64,000 nt of DNA from Variovorax paradoxus. Lineage in GTDB: Bacteria; Pseudomonadota; Gammaproteobacteria; Burkholderiales; Burkholderiaceae_C. Each line of letters opens with the position of its first letter. The first letter of the stretch is position 1. Where the stretch lies: contig NZ_CP046622.1 in the NCBI RefSeq assembly GCF_009755665.1, positions 2,852,001 through 2,916,000 on the forward strand, written 5' to 3'. The notes under the pieces are model-generated. The model was not told where the DNA came from. It ran no database searches and worked only from the letters and a program-made list of their open reading frames with translations. Of this stretch, positions 27,192 to 35,400 are shown in pieces. Made by a program: the position numbers and the translations under genes.

Positions 27192-27847
27192 GCGAAGGCC
27201 TGTTTCTCACGCTCGAGGGAATCGACGGCGCGGGCAAGTCCAGCCATCTGGACGCGATGGAAGCGCTCCTGAAAGCGCAGGGCCGCACGGTCGTCCGCAC
27301 GCGCGAACCCGGCGGCACGCCGCTGGCGGAAACCTTGCGCGGGCTCATCCTCGAGCAGCCGATGGACCCGCTGACCGAGTCGCTGCTGGTGTTTGCGGCG
27401 CGGCGGGATCACGTCACGCGGGTGATAGAGCCAGCGCTGGCCCGCGGCGACGTGGTGCTGTGCGACCGCTTCACCGACGCCACCTTCGCCTACCAGGGCG
27501 CGGGCCGCGGCTTCGATGCGCAGGTGCTGTCCACGCTGGAGCAATGGGTGCAAGGGGGCAGGGGAGCGGCAGGGTTGCTGCAGCCCCACATCACGCTGTG
27601 GTTCGACCTGACGCCCGAAATTGCGGCCGAGCGGCTGGCCGGAGCACGCTTGCCCGACAAGTTCGAAGCCCAGCCGGTCGAGTTCTTCCGGCGTGTGGCG
27701 GCGGGCTACGCGGCCCGTGCGGCCGCCGATGCGCAGCGCTTCGTTCGCATCGACGCCAGCCAGACGCGCGACCAGGTCTGGCAGCAAGTCGAAACGGCGC
27801 TTGTCGCGCGTGGCGCGCTGACACCCGCGACTGGAGTCACGCGATGA
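27188..27847 (+). CDS. tmk: Thymidylate kinase
   Basis: Phosphorylates dTMP to dTDP in DNA precursor synthesis. 219 residues: P-loop Gly-Ile-Asp-Gly-Ala-Gly-Lys-Ser-Ser (about residue 11), the Arg-Glu-Pro-Gly-Gly-Thr dTMP-binding motif, and [13 protein letters not shown]. Overlaps mltG and holB by four bases each, the standard arrangement. Confidence 0.96.
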   Translation: MSEGLFLTLEGIDGAGKSSHLDAMEALLKAQGRTVVRTREPGGTPLAETLRGLILEQPMDPLTESLLVFAARRDHVTRVIEPALARGDVVLCDRFTDATFAYQGAGRGFDAQVLSTLEQWVQGGRGAAGLLQPHITLWFDLTPEIAAERLAGARLPDKFEAQPVEFFRRVAAGYAARAAADAQRFVRIDASQTRDQVWQQVETALVARGALTPATGVTR

Positions 27848-28866
27848 GCACGCCGCAGCTTTCGCCCTGGCTCCGCCGGCCGCTCGCAGAGCTGCTGCGC
27901 CAGCGCGGCCATGCCTGGCTGCTGCAGGGGCCGTCGGGCCTTGGCCAATACGAACTCGCGCTGGCGCTCGCCGCTGCCTGGCTTTGCGAACAGCCCAAGG
28001 TGGAAGAGGGCGGCACCGCCTGCGGCCAATGCCCCAGCTGCCACGCCATCGAGGTTCGAACCCATGCCGACCTTTGCGTGCTGATGCCCGAGGTCGCCAT
28101 GCAGGAACTCGGCTGGCCACTCGACGAAAAAGCCCAGGCCGACATCGACGACAAGAAGCGCAAGCCCAGCCGAGAGATCCGCGTCGAGGCCATGCGCGAC
28201 GCGGTCGGCTTTGCCCAGCGCACCAGCGCCCGCGGCCGCGGCAAGGTGGTGCTGGTTTACCCCGCCGAGCGCATGAACACCATCACCGCCAACGCACTGC
28301 TCAAGACGCTCGAAGAGCCGGTCGGCGACGTTCGCTTTGTGCTGGCCAGCGAGGCGGCATGGCAACTGCTGCCGACCATTCGCAGCCGCTGCCTCGGCTT
28401 TACGCTGCCATGGCCCGCAACGGCCGAAGCCGAAGCCTGGCTGGGCGCCCACGACGTGCCCGCGGCCGACGCAACGGCCTTGCTGCGTGCGGCCGGCGGC
28501 CGGCCCAGCGACGCGCTGCGGCTCGCGCGCTCCGGCCAGTCGCCCAAGGCCTGGTCGCTGCTGCCCAAGGCAGTGTTGCGCGGCGACGTCGCCGCGCTGG
28601 CGGACCAGGCGCCCTCACAAGCCATCGGTGCGCTGCAAAAGCTCTGCCACGACCTGATGGCCGTTGGCAGCGGTGCCGAACCCCGATTCTTCGAGGCGGC
28701 AGACCTGCCGGCAGCGGTGCCTTCGCACCTGGCGCTGGCGCGCTGGTCCAAGTCGCTTGCCCATGCGGCAAGAACCGCCGAACACCCTTTCAATGCGGGG
28801 CTCATGCTGGAAGCGCTTGTGAGCGAGGCGCGAACCACCCTAAACTCTGCTCCTCGCCGACCATGA
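27844..28866 (+). CDS. holB: DNA polymerase III subunit delta'
   Basis: Clamp-loader subunit of the replicative polymerase. 340 residues with a modified P-loop (Gly-Pro-Ser-Gly-Leu-Gly-Gln, lacking the Lys, as expected for the non-ATPase delta' subunit) and a zinc-binding Cys-Gly-Gln-Cys-Pro-Ser-Cys near residue 60. It also has Leu-Leu-Lys-Thr-Leu-Glu-Glu-Pro and Thr-Ile-Arg-Ser-Arg-Cys (SRC motif). The ATG at 27844 overlaps the tmk stop; the frame is open much further upstream but that part lies inside tmk and mltG. Confidence 0.94.
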   Translation: MSTPQLSPWLRRPLAELLRQRGHAWLLQGPSGLGQYELALALAAAWLCEQPKVEEGGTACGQCPSCHAIEVRTHADLCVLMPEVAMQELGWPLDEKAQADIDDKKRKPSREIRVEAMRDAVGFAQRTSARGRGKVVLVYPAERMNTITANALLKTLEEPVGDVRFVLASEAAWQLLPTIRSRCLGFTLPWPATAEAEAWLGAHDVPAADATALLRAAGGRPSDALRLARSGQSPKAWSLLPKAVLRGDVAALADQAPSQAIGALQKLCHDLMAVGSGAEPRFFEAADLPAAVPSHLALARWSKSLAHAARTAEHPFNAGLMLEALVSEARTTLNSAPRRP

Positions 28867-29240
28867 ACCAACCAGCCGCCCCTGCCGCCGCCGCAACGCC
28901 TCAACGGCCGAGCGTGATCCAGCTCGCCATCAAGGAAAAGGGTGCGCTCTACGCCGCCTACATTCCGCTGTTTGCCGAAGGCGGCATCTTCATTCCGACC
29001 TCGCGCGAATACCGGCTGGGCGACGACGTCTACGTGCTGCTGACGCTGCCTGAAGACCCGCAGCGCTATCCCGTGGCCGGCAAGGTTGCGTGGATCACAC
29101 CGCAGCGCGCCGCCGGCAACAGGGCGCCGGGTGTCGGCGTCCGCTTTCCGTCCGACGAAAAGTCGCGCCAGCTCAAGGCGCGCATCGAGGCGGCGCTCGG
29201 TGGCTCGATGGCCTCCGACCGTCCCACACAGACTATCTAG
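28863..29240 (+). CDS. pilZ: PilZ domain protein (type IV pilus assembly type)
   Basis: 125-residue single PilZ domain protein. In pseudomonads and xanthomonads the pilZ gene next to holB is needed for type IV pilus biogenesis, and many of that subtype do not bind c-di-GMP. The usual Arg-x-x-x-Arg and Asp/Asn-x-Ser-x-x-Gly binding motifs are not visible here, consistent with the non-binding type. Sequence features include Gly-Ala-Leu-Tyr-Ala-Ala-Tyr-Ile-Pro-Leu and Gly-Lys-Val-Ala-Trp-Ile-Thr-Pro. ATG overlaps the holB stop. Confidence 0.87.
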   Translation: MNQPAAPAAAATPQRPSVIQLAIKEKGALYAAYIPLFAEGGIFIPTSREYRLGDDVYVLLTLPEDPQRYPVAGKVAWITPQRAAGNRAPGVGVRFPSDEKSRQLKARIEAALGGSMASDRPTQTI

Positions 29241-29345
29241 GCTCCCCCCAGGCTGCGCGCACTTCGCGTCGCTACGCCAGCTCCCTCCTGAGGGCGGCAC
29301 CAGAGGCCCGGCAAAGCCGGTTCCTCGGTGTCCCTGGCATCAGCC
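29241..29345. repeat. REP-like intergenic sequence between pilZ and tatD
   Basis: The gap contains a C-rich run (CTCCCCCCAGG) and GCGCGCACTTCGCGTCGC, then CCTCCTGAGGGCGGCACC. Together they form an imperfect hairpin. Sequences of this form are, from memory, scattered between genes in Comamonadaceae chromosomes; only one copy is visible here, so repetition is inference. It separates the mltG-pilZ unit from tatD-ank. Confidence 0.45.
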
Positions 29346-29359
29346 AGACAATCAGCGCC

Positions 29360-30169
29360 ATGTTTACCGATTCCCACTGCCACCTCACATTCCCCGAATT
29401 CGCGGACCAGATGCCGCAAATCCGCGCCGCCATGGCCGAAGCGCAGGTCGACCGGGCCCTGTGCATCTGCACCAAGCTGGAAGAGTTCGATGACGTACAG
29501 GCCCTGGCGGCCCGCTACGACAACTTCTGGGCCAGCGTGGGCGTGCACCCCGACAACGAGGACATCGCCGAACCCACCCTCGACGACCTGGTTCGCCGTG
29601 CCGCCTTGCCCAAGGTAGTGGCCATCGGCGAAACCGGCCTCGACTACTACCAGATGGAAGAGCGCAAGGGCGGTCGCAGCATTTCGGACATGGAATGGCA
29701 ACGCGACCGCTTTCGCGTGCACATTCGCGCCGCCCAGCAAACCCGCATGCCGCTGGTCATTCACACCCGCGAAGCCTCGGCCGATACGCTGGCCATCCTG
29801 AAGGAGGAGGGCGAAGACGGCTCCGGCAGGGCCGCAGGCGGCGTGTTCCATTGCTTTACCGAAACCGCCGAAGTCGCCCGTGCGGCGCTCGACCTGGGTT
29901 TCTATATTTCGTTTTCAGGCATCCTGACCTTCAAGAAGGCGCAGGACCTGCGCGATGTGGCGGCCTTCGTACCGCTGGACCGGATGCTGATTGAAACCGA
30001 CAGCCCCTATCTGGCACCCGTGCCGTATCGCGGCAAGACCAACAATCCGTCGTACGTGCCGTACGTTGCGAAGCAGATCGCCGACCTGCGCAAACTGCCC
30101 GTCGAAGCAGTCGCAGAATCCACCAGCGAGAACTTCGAAGCGCTGTTCAAGGGAGTCAAAACCAAATGA
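29360..30169 (+). CDS. TatD family metal-dependent hydrolase
   Basis: TatD-type DNase/hydrolase with a TIM-barrel metal site, 269 residues (normal length), cytosolic. Ligands visible are Asp-Ser-His-Cys-His at the N-terminus, Glu in Gly-Glu-Thr-Gly-Leu-Asp-Tyr, His in Val-Ile-His-Thr-Arg-Glu, His in Phe-His-Cys-Phe and Asp in Glu-Thr-Asp-Ser-Pro-Tyr. Stop overlaps the ankyrin gene start (ATGA). Biological substrate not certain; DNA repair or 3'-5' exonuclease roles are known for E. coli TatD. Confidence 0.93.
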   Translation: MFTDSHCHLTFPEFADQMPQIRAAMAEAQVDRALCICTKLEEFDDVQALAARYDNFWASVGVHPDNEDIAEPTLDDLVRRAALPKVVAIGETGLDYYQMEERKGGRSISDMEWQRDRFRVHIRAAQQTRMPLVIHTREASADTLAILKEEGEDGSGRAAGGVFHCFTETAEVARAALDLGFYISFSGILTFKKAQDLRDVAAFVPLDRMLIETDSPYLAPVPYRGKTNNPSYVPYVAKQIADLRKLPVEAVAESTSENFEALFKGVKTK

Positions 30170-30843
30170 AGAAATACATTAAGAAGTTTGCGTATCTAGC
30201 TGTCGTTGCAGCAACTTTTTCTGCGCATGCGGGTTCGTTCGAAGATTTTTTTCGGGCCGTGCGCGGAGACAATGCCAGCGGCGTGCGAACCCTGCTGCAG
30301 CGCGGCTTCGACCCCAACACGCGCGACGAACACGGCCAGACCGGCTTGATCATCGCCCTGCGCGAACCGTCGCCCAAGGTCGCCCAGGTGCTGCTCGAGT
30401 CGCCGCAAACCGACGTCGACATTGCCAACGCCAAGGACGAAACCCCACTGATGCTGGCCGCCATCAAGGGCCAGCAGGACATCGTCGCCCAGCTGCTCAA
30501 GCGCGACGCCGCCGTCAACAAGCCCGGCTGGACGCCGCTGCACTATGCCGCCAGCAGCGGCCAGCTGAGCATCATGAAAGTGCTGCTCGACAACTACGCC
30601 TTCATCGATGCGCAGTCGCCGAACGGCACCACGCCGCTCATGATGGCCGCGATGTACGGATCGACCGAAGCCGTGAAGCTGCTGCTGGCCGAAGGCGCGG
30701 ACACCACGATGAAGAACCAGCTTGGCATGACCGCCGTCGACTTTGCGGCCAAGGCCAATCGGCCGGAAGCCGCACAACTCATCACGGCTGCGGCTGGCGC
30801 AAAGCCGAGCCCTCAAGCGATTCCCAAAGACGGTAAATGGTGA
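30166..30843 (+). CDS. Exported ankyrin-repeat protein
   Basis: 225-residue precursor with a Sec signal peptide (Lys-rich start, hydrophobic core, cleavage near Ala-His-Ala-Gly) followed by five ankyrin repeats, for example Asp-Glu-Thr-Pro-Leu-Met-Leu-Ala-Ala and Gly-Trp-Thr-Pro-Leu-His-Tyr-Ala-Ala. Probably periplasmic, protein-binding. Translationally coupled to tatD. A perfect hairpin lies just after the stop. Confidence 0.88.
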   Translation: MKKYIKKFAYLAVVAATFSAHAGSFEDFFRAVRGDNASGVRTLLQRGFDPNTRDEHGQTGLIIALREPSPKVAQVLLESPQTDVDIANAKDETPLMLAAIKGQQDIVAQLLKRDAAVNKPGWTPLHYAASSGQLSIMKVLLDNYAFIDAQSPNGTTPLMMAAMYGSTEAVKLLLAEGADTTMKNQLGMTAVDFAAKANRPEAAQLITAAAGAKPSPQAIPKDGKW

Positions 30844-30846
30844 GTT

Positions 30847-30867
30847 CCGCGGCCTAATTGGCCGCGG
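30847..30867 (+). terminator. Hairpin after the tatD-ankyrin unit
   Basis: Perfect 8-bp stem CCGCGGCC / GGCCGCGG with a five-base TAATT loop, three bases after the ankyrin stop codon. No clear T-run follows (CTTGCGC), so it may be a weak intrinsic terminator or an mRNA 3' stabiliser. Confidence 0.55.
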
Positions 30868-31000
30868 CTTGCGCATCAGGCACTGTGCCGCTTTCCCTCG
30901 ATACGAGGGCTGAATCCGGCGCGCCGGCACAGGTCCGGCAAAACACCCAAAAGGGCGCCTGCACAGTCATGCGAGACTCTGCGGAGAAGGAGAAGCAGAG

Positions 31001-31483
31001 ATGAATACGTTTTTATTCATGGTCTTTTTGTTGGCCATCGGGCTGCTGGTGTTCGTGGCGCTCGCAAGAAAAAGGTCTGCGCAAAGCAGCAGCGGCTTTG
31101 TAGACAAGCCCAAGGCACGGCCGCCGCTGACTGCGCGCGAACAAGCCATGTACAACCGCCTCGTGCAAACCCTGCCAGACCTTGTGGTGCTGCCGCAGGT
31201 CAGCTTCGGGGCGTTGCTTACGGCCCGCACGCGCGCCGCACGAAGCTCGTTCAGCCGCAAGATCGCAGACTTTGTCGTATGCGACCGTTCATTCAAGGTC
31301 GTGGCCGTGGTGGCTCTCGGCGACAAGAACAGCAAGGGCAAGTCGCAGCGCGACCTGGACCGGGATGCGTTGCTGGTAGAGGCCGGGTACCGCGTGCTGC
31401 GATATCCGCGCGTGCCGGATGTGCACCGTGTAGAGGCTGATTTCGATCCGACGATGGCTTCTGTGAGTCCCATGGGATCCTGA
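31001..31483 (+). CDS. DUF2726 domain protein with N-terminal membrane helix
   Basis: 160 residues: one transmembrane helix (about 3-22), then a DUF2726 region. The family has a restriction-endonuclease-like fold; visible segments are Phe-x-x-Lys-Ile-Ala-Asp-Phe-Val-Val-Cys-Asp and a later Asp-Ala-Leu-Leu-Xaa-Glu-Ala-Gly-Tyr-Arg-Val-Leu-Arg-Tyr. Function unknown; nuclease activity is a family-level hypothesis. GGAGAAGGAG-type ribosome site upstream. Convergent with the large redox gene. Confidence 0.82.
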   Translation: MNTFLFMVFLLAIGLLVFVALARKRSAQSSSGFVDKPKARPPLTAREQAMYNRLVQTLPDLVVLPQVSFGALLTARTRAARSSFSRKIADFVVCDRSFKVVAVVALGDKNSKGKSQRDLDRDALLVEAGYRVLRYPRVPDVHRVEADFDPTMASVSPMGS

Positions 31484-31511
31484 GCGTGTGCCCTGCGGCC
31501 ATGGGCACTTG

Positions 31512-34325
31512 CTAGGCGGCCATCGGCAGCGAGTGCTGTCTCCAGTGCCCGCGCTCCAGCAATGCCGTCATTGAGGATACCGCCGCGCCGTCGCGCACCG
31601 CCGGAATGATCTCGTCGGCCTCGTCCGGCGATCCGACCAGCACCGCGCCGACAAGCCGGCCCCTGGCGACCACCAGCTTGCGATAGGCGCCCTGGGCCTC
31701 ATCGAACTGGGTCAACTCGAAATCGCCAGGCTGCGTGGCATGCACGGCGCCCGCAGAGCGCACGTCGATACCCGAGACCTTCAGTGCGGTCACGGGCACA
31801 TGGCCGCCGTAGACACGCTTGCCACCGAGTGCGTTGATGGCCGCGATCTCGCCCTGCTCGGCAGCCACTGCCCACAGGAAAATCGAATTGCCCTCGAACT
31901 CGGCCACATCGCCGGCGGCGTAGACATGGGGGTCGCTGGTGCGCATCTGCGCGTCGACGATGATGCCCCGGCCGAGTGCGAGTCCGGCCGAGTGGGCGAT
32001 GTCGACATTGGCGCGAACGCCGGTGCAGACCACCACCACGTCGGCGGGCAGCCGTCGGCCGTCTTTCAACGTGACCCCCGCCACACGGCCCCGGCTGCCG
32101 CGGTCCAGCGTGCCGACTTCGGCTTCGGTGATGACACTGATCCCCTGGGTCGCAAGATGTGCTTCCAGCAAGGCACTGGCCGCGGCATCGATCTGCCGGT
32201 CGAGGATCTGGCTGGTGTTCGACAGCACCTGCACCTGCGTCCCGAGCTGGGCCAGCGCCTGCGCCGCCTCGAGGCCGAGCAGGCCGGCCCCCAGCACGAC
32301 CGCGGAAGTGCCTTGGAAGCGCTGCATGTAGTCGCGGATTGCCATCGCATCGTCGGCATCGCGCAAGACGAAGGAGCCGTCGATGCCGTATCCGTCCATC
32401 GGCGGGACCCACGCCGAACTCCCGGAGCACAGGATGAGCCTGTCGTAGCCCAGCGTCTGCCGCGTCGCCAGCGTGAGCTCCTGGCGCTGCGTGTCGATGC
32501 TCGACACGTGCGTGTTCAACCAGGCAGTGACGCGATGCTCGGCATACCACTGCTCGGGCAGCAGGTGCAGGCCCTGGATGCCCGCCGGCATGCTGATCAG
32601 CTTCGCAATGGCCATGCGGTTGTAGGCGTTGTGATTCTCGCGACCGATGAGGTGGATCTCGCATTCGGGGTGGCGGCGCCGCACGTGGTCGGCCGCCGTC
32701 AGGCCCGCGACACCGTTACCGACAATCGCCACTCGACGGATCGACGGATCGAAGGACATGACTTCAGGCTCGCGGACTTCTGGCGCCGTCCGGTTCGCGT
32801 TCGGCTTCAGGTCGATGCGGATCGGGCCGGGATTGCGCACCCGCGCCATGCATGCCAGGCGCGTGCCGTCGGAACAACCTAGCCGCGCCAGCGTCGCGCG
32901 CTCGTCGCTGCCGATCGGGGCGAGGCGGCCGCCGCCCGCGATGACTGCGATCGGATCTGCGCCGCAAACGCCAGAACGACAGCCGGCGTTGATGGGAGCG
33001 CCGCAGTCTTCCATCGCTTCCAGCAGTGTCTGGCCCTTGCGGATGGGGGTCTTCATCCCAGTGGGGTCTATGCACAGTTCCGGCGCCTGTGCGGCGGAAT
33101 CGGCCGGCTCGACGGCACCGGCCGGGTTCTCAGGCTGCGGCGACACCATTGCTTTGCGTACCGGCTCGAACAAACTCCGGTTCAGCCGCATCGTCTCGAT
33201 AACGATGGGCGCAAGCCGGGCGCCGTCCTTGACGGCCTTACGCAACTCGCGGCGAAGGAACATGCGCTCGACATGCAGGGACCGCGCGATCCAGACAAGG
33301 CTCGCGATGATCGTCAGCCCGCGCAAAACGCCGATCACTTCAGGTCCGATGGCAACCTTGCCCAGGCTGCTCAAGGTGCCCACGATCACGGGAGTGGTGA
33401 ACCAGTAATAGAGCGAGAACGCAGTCGCCGCGAAGAGCACAGGCGAAACGTTGCGCGTCTTGCTGGCCAGCATCTCGATCACGTTGAAGAGCGTCAGGCT
33501 GGCGGCCATGTAGAGCAGCATCTGCATGACTGTGGATACGGAGCCGATCTCGCCGGGGGATGGCACGAGGTAATAGCCGAGTATCAAACCCGGGAACACG
33601 CCCGCGAAGAAGCTGCGGAAGTTGCGGTACGCCGGATCCGGGTCGTACTGGTCGGCGAGGTAGGCCGCGCCGGGGTTCAGGTCATAGCAGTTCTTGGTGC
33701 AGCCGACGCAAGGTTCGCAGTGTGTGTTGGCGATCCGGATGAACGGCGTCTGGCCGTACAGCCGCTGCACCGGCAGCAGGGGACAGATGCTGCTGCACCA
33801 ACCGCTCTTGCCCTTGAACAGCAACCCGCCGATGAACGCGGCGCCCATGGCCGCTGCCATCAACCCCGCGGTGGCGGCGCCGCTGCTGTTGAACAGGAGC
33901 TTGCGGGCGACGACGGCGGAAATCAGCAAGCCGATGCCGATCGGAAACGCTGCGCCGTGCGAAAGGCGGCGGCTCGTGAGCGCGCGCGTGATGCCGAATC
34001 TCCGCGGCAGCTGATTGATTGCCGCCAGCGGGCAGATGTTGCGCCATAGCCCGGGCGCCAGCATGAACACGAGGGGGAGGGAGGGCACGATCAGCCCCCA
34101 GAACAAGGGCATTCCAACGGTGGGCCGGAGCGCCAGCACCGTGGCAAGTGCCAAGGCCGACAGGATGCTCACCACGCGAAGCGCGCGCCACACCGGTTTC
34201 GGCACGACCGTAGGCAGCTGCATGAAATTGGCGAACACGAAAGCAGAAGAGGGCTTGAACATGGATCGGAGGTACCTGTCTGAGAAGGTGTCGCCGTTCA
34301 TGCCCGTGGAGGGAGGCCGCGACAT
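31512..34325 (-). CDS. Membrane polyferredoxin - 2Fe-2S - FAD/NAD reductase fusion
   Basis: A 937-residue redox fusion. Residues 1-330 hold several membrane helices and a NosR/NapH-like iron-sulfur part: two Ile-Cys-Pro-Leu segments and Cys203-x2-Cys206-x2-Cys209-x3-Cys213. Residues 420-510 are a ferredoxin-like 2Fe-2S domain in which the expected third Cys is Asp457 (Cys449-x4-Cys454-x2-Asp), with Cys484 and Cys492 further on. Residues 530-920 form a pyridine-nucleotide-disulfide oxidoreductase module like the NirB N-terminus: Gly-Asn-Gly-Val-Ala-Gly for FAD, Gly-Ala-Gly-Leu-Leu-Gly for NAD, Tyr-Ala-Ala-Gly-Asp-Val. Probably passes electrons between NAD(P)H and the membrane. Start uncertain: ATG at 34325, an in-frame TTG at 34373 and an ATG at 34262 are all possible. 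Confidence 0.8.
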   Translation of the reverse strand: MSRPPSTGMNGDTFSDRYLRSMFKPSSAFVFANFMQLPTVVPKPVWRALRVVSILSALALATVLALRPTVGMPLFWGLIVPSLPLVFMLAPGLWRNICPLAAINQLPRRFGITRALTSRRLSHGAAFPIGIGLLISAVVARKLLFNSSGAATAGLMAAAMGAAFIGGLLFKGKSGWCSSICPLLPVQRLYGQTPFIRIANTHCEPCVGCTKNCYDLNPGAAYLADQYDPDPAYRNFRSFFAGVFPGLILGYYLVPSPGEIGSVSTVMQMLLYMAASLTLFNVIEMLASKTRNVSPVLFAATAFSLYYWFTTPVIVGTLSSLGKVAIGPEVIGVLRGLTIIASLVWIARSLHVERMFLRRELRKAVKDGARLAPIVIETMRLNRSLFEPVRKAMVSPQPENPAGAVEPADSAAQAPELCIDPTGMKTPIRKGQTLLEAMEDCGAPINAGCRSGVCGADPIAVIAGGGRLAPIGSDERATLARLGCSDGTRLACMARVRNPGPIRIDLKPNANRTAPEVREPEVMSFDPSIRRVAIVGNGVAGLTAADHVRRRHPECEIHLIGRENHNAYNRMAIAKLISMPAGIQGLHLLPEQWYAEHRVTAWLNTHVSSIDTQRQELTLATRQTLGYDRLILCSGSSAWVPPMDGYGIDGSFVLRDADDAMAIRDYMQRFQGTSAVVLGAGLLGLEAAQALAQLGTQVQVLSNTSQILDRQIDAAASALLEAHLATQGISVITEAEVGTLDRGSRGRVAGVTLKDGRRLPADVVVVCTGVRANVDIAHSAGLALGRGIIVDAQMRTSDPHVYAAGDVAEFEGNSIFLWAVAAEQGEIAAINALGGKRVYGGHVPVTALKVSGIDVRSAGAVHATQPGDFELTQFDEAQGAYRKLVVARGRLVGAVLVGSPDEADEIIPAVRDGAAVSSMTALLERGHWRQHSLPMAA

Positions 34326-34435
34326 TGCGGCGCCATCGGTGATGGGCCTCTGCGAGTGCCGCGATTCTGTCAAGACAAGACACTTAAGGTTGCAATCTTG
34401 TGTGCCGCACGCTTACGAGTCTGAAGATCGCAACC

Positions 34436-35089
34436 TCAGGTGTTCAGACGGTAGCCGACACCGCGAATCGTCCTGATGATCTGCCGCCCCAGCTTGCGGC
34501 GCACATTCGACAAGTGCACTTCCAAAGCGTTGCTCGTCGGTGCGCCATGAACTCCTTGAACAAGCAGTTCAACCTGAGCCCTGGGCACGGTGTGATCGAA
34601 GCGCAGTGCGAGCGCTTCCACCAGATTCCACTCTCGCTCGGTCAGCACGACAGGCGTGCCGTACCGGATGGTGGTCTTGCGGCACAGGTCGACCTCGACG
34701 TCGCCGCAATGTATGTGCGGCGTTGCCAGGCCCGCGGCCCGGCAACGCAGGGCCCGCACCCGTTCGGCCAGCAGTTCGGTGGGGAACGGCGCCACCAGGC
34801 AGTCGTCCGCGCCCGCGTCGAGTGCCTTGATCCTCTCCCTCGGACGACTCCCCGCCGCCAGCATCAGGACCGGTGTGCTCAAGCGCTGCTTGCGCAGCGC
34901 CCGGACCCACTTCAGCCCCGAACGGTCGGGGAACTGCGTACAGACAAGGAGCACATCGTAGGACTCGTTCTCCAGTTCGCCGACGTCGGCGATCCGCTCG
35001 AAACGGTCGACCAGGAAGCCATACCTGCGCAGGTGCCCGGCCAAGCCGTCACCTACAAGCTCGCGATCCTGGACCAGAAGCAGTCGCAT
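34436..35089 (-). CDS. OmpR-type response regulator with degenerate receiver
   Basis: 217 residues: a receiver domain and a winged-helix DNA-binding domain (Leu-Thr-Glu-Arg-Glu-Trp-Asn-Leu-Val-Glu, Ile-Arg-Thr-Ile-Arg-Gly-Val-Gly-Tyr-Arg-Leu at the end) close to QseB/TctD. The phospho-acceptor position is Cys50 instead of Asp, the conserved Lys before Pro-Phe is Ala, the Thr/Ser switch is Ala, and the acidic pair is Gln7-Asp8. Phosphorylation by a kinase is therefore unlikely. No histidine kinase is adjacent. It lies 110 bases upstream of the redox fusion in the same direction, so it probably controls that gene. ATG at 35089 has AGGTGA upstream. Confidence 0.85.
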   Translation of the reverse strand: MRLLLVQDRELVGDGLAGHLRRYGFLVDRFERIADVGELENESYDVLLVCTQFPDRSGLKWVRALRKQRLSTPVLMLAAGSRPRERIKALDAGADDCLVAPFPTELLAERVRALRCRAAGLATPHIHCGDVEVDLCRKTTIRYGTPVVLTEREWNLVEALALRFDHTVPRAQVELLVQGVHGAPTSNALEVHLSNVRRKLGRQIIRTIRGVGYRLNT

Positions 35090-35097
35090 GGCATCAC

Positions 35098-35400
35098 CTA
35101 TGCGTCCAGTGAAGTCATGCGCGGCAACGGCGAGGCATTGCTGCCGATCAGGAGGCCGTCGCCTGCGCCGCCGGAAGCGGTACGGCCGAAGTCGCTGGTC
35201 TGCAACAGCATGAAGATCATCTCGGTGCTGCTCTTGTTGATCAGATCGAGGCCATGGTCGAAAACCTGGCCGAAGAAGGTGGACCACGAGTTGAACGGTG
35301 TGCAGAGGCGACGAACGCGCTCACTGCCGCAGGGTTGTTGCTGGTCATCCCGATCGCGGTCAGTCCCTGGGGAGTTGCTAGGGTTGTCGTCGGCCGTTCA
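35098..35400 (-). pseudogene. Remnant of an animal-type heme peroxidase gene
   Basis: Reading the minus strand gives Pro-Phe-Asn-Ser-Trp-x-Thr-Phe-Phe-Gly-Gln-x-Phe-Asp-His-Gly-Leu-Asp-Leu-Ile, very like the distal-His region of bacterial animal-type heme peroxidases. Further upstream in another frame is a Thr-Ser-Asn-Asn-Pro-Ala-Ala-Val segment that also fits the family. Frame changes and a stop (TAG at 35098-35100) soon after show it is broken and most of the gene is gone. It ends eight bases before the orphan regulator start. Identification is from motif memory. Confidence 0.5.
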
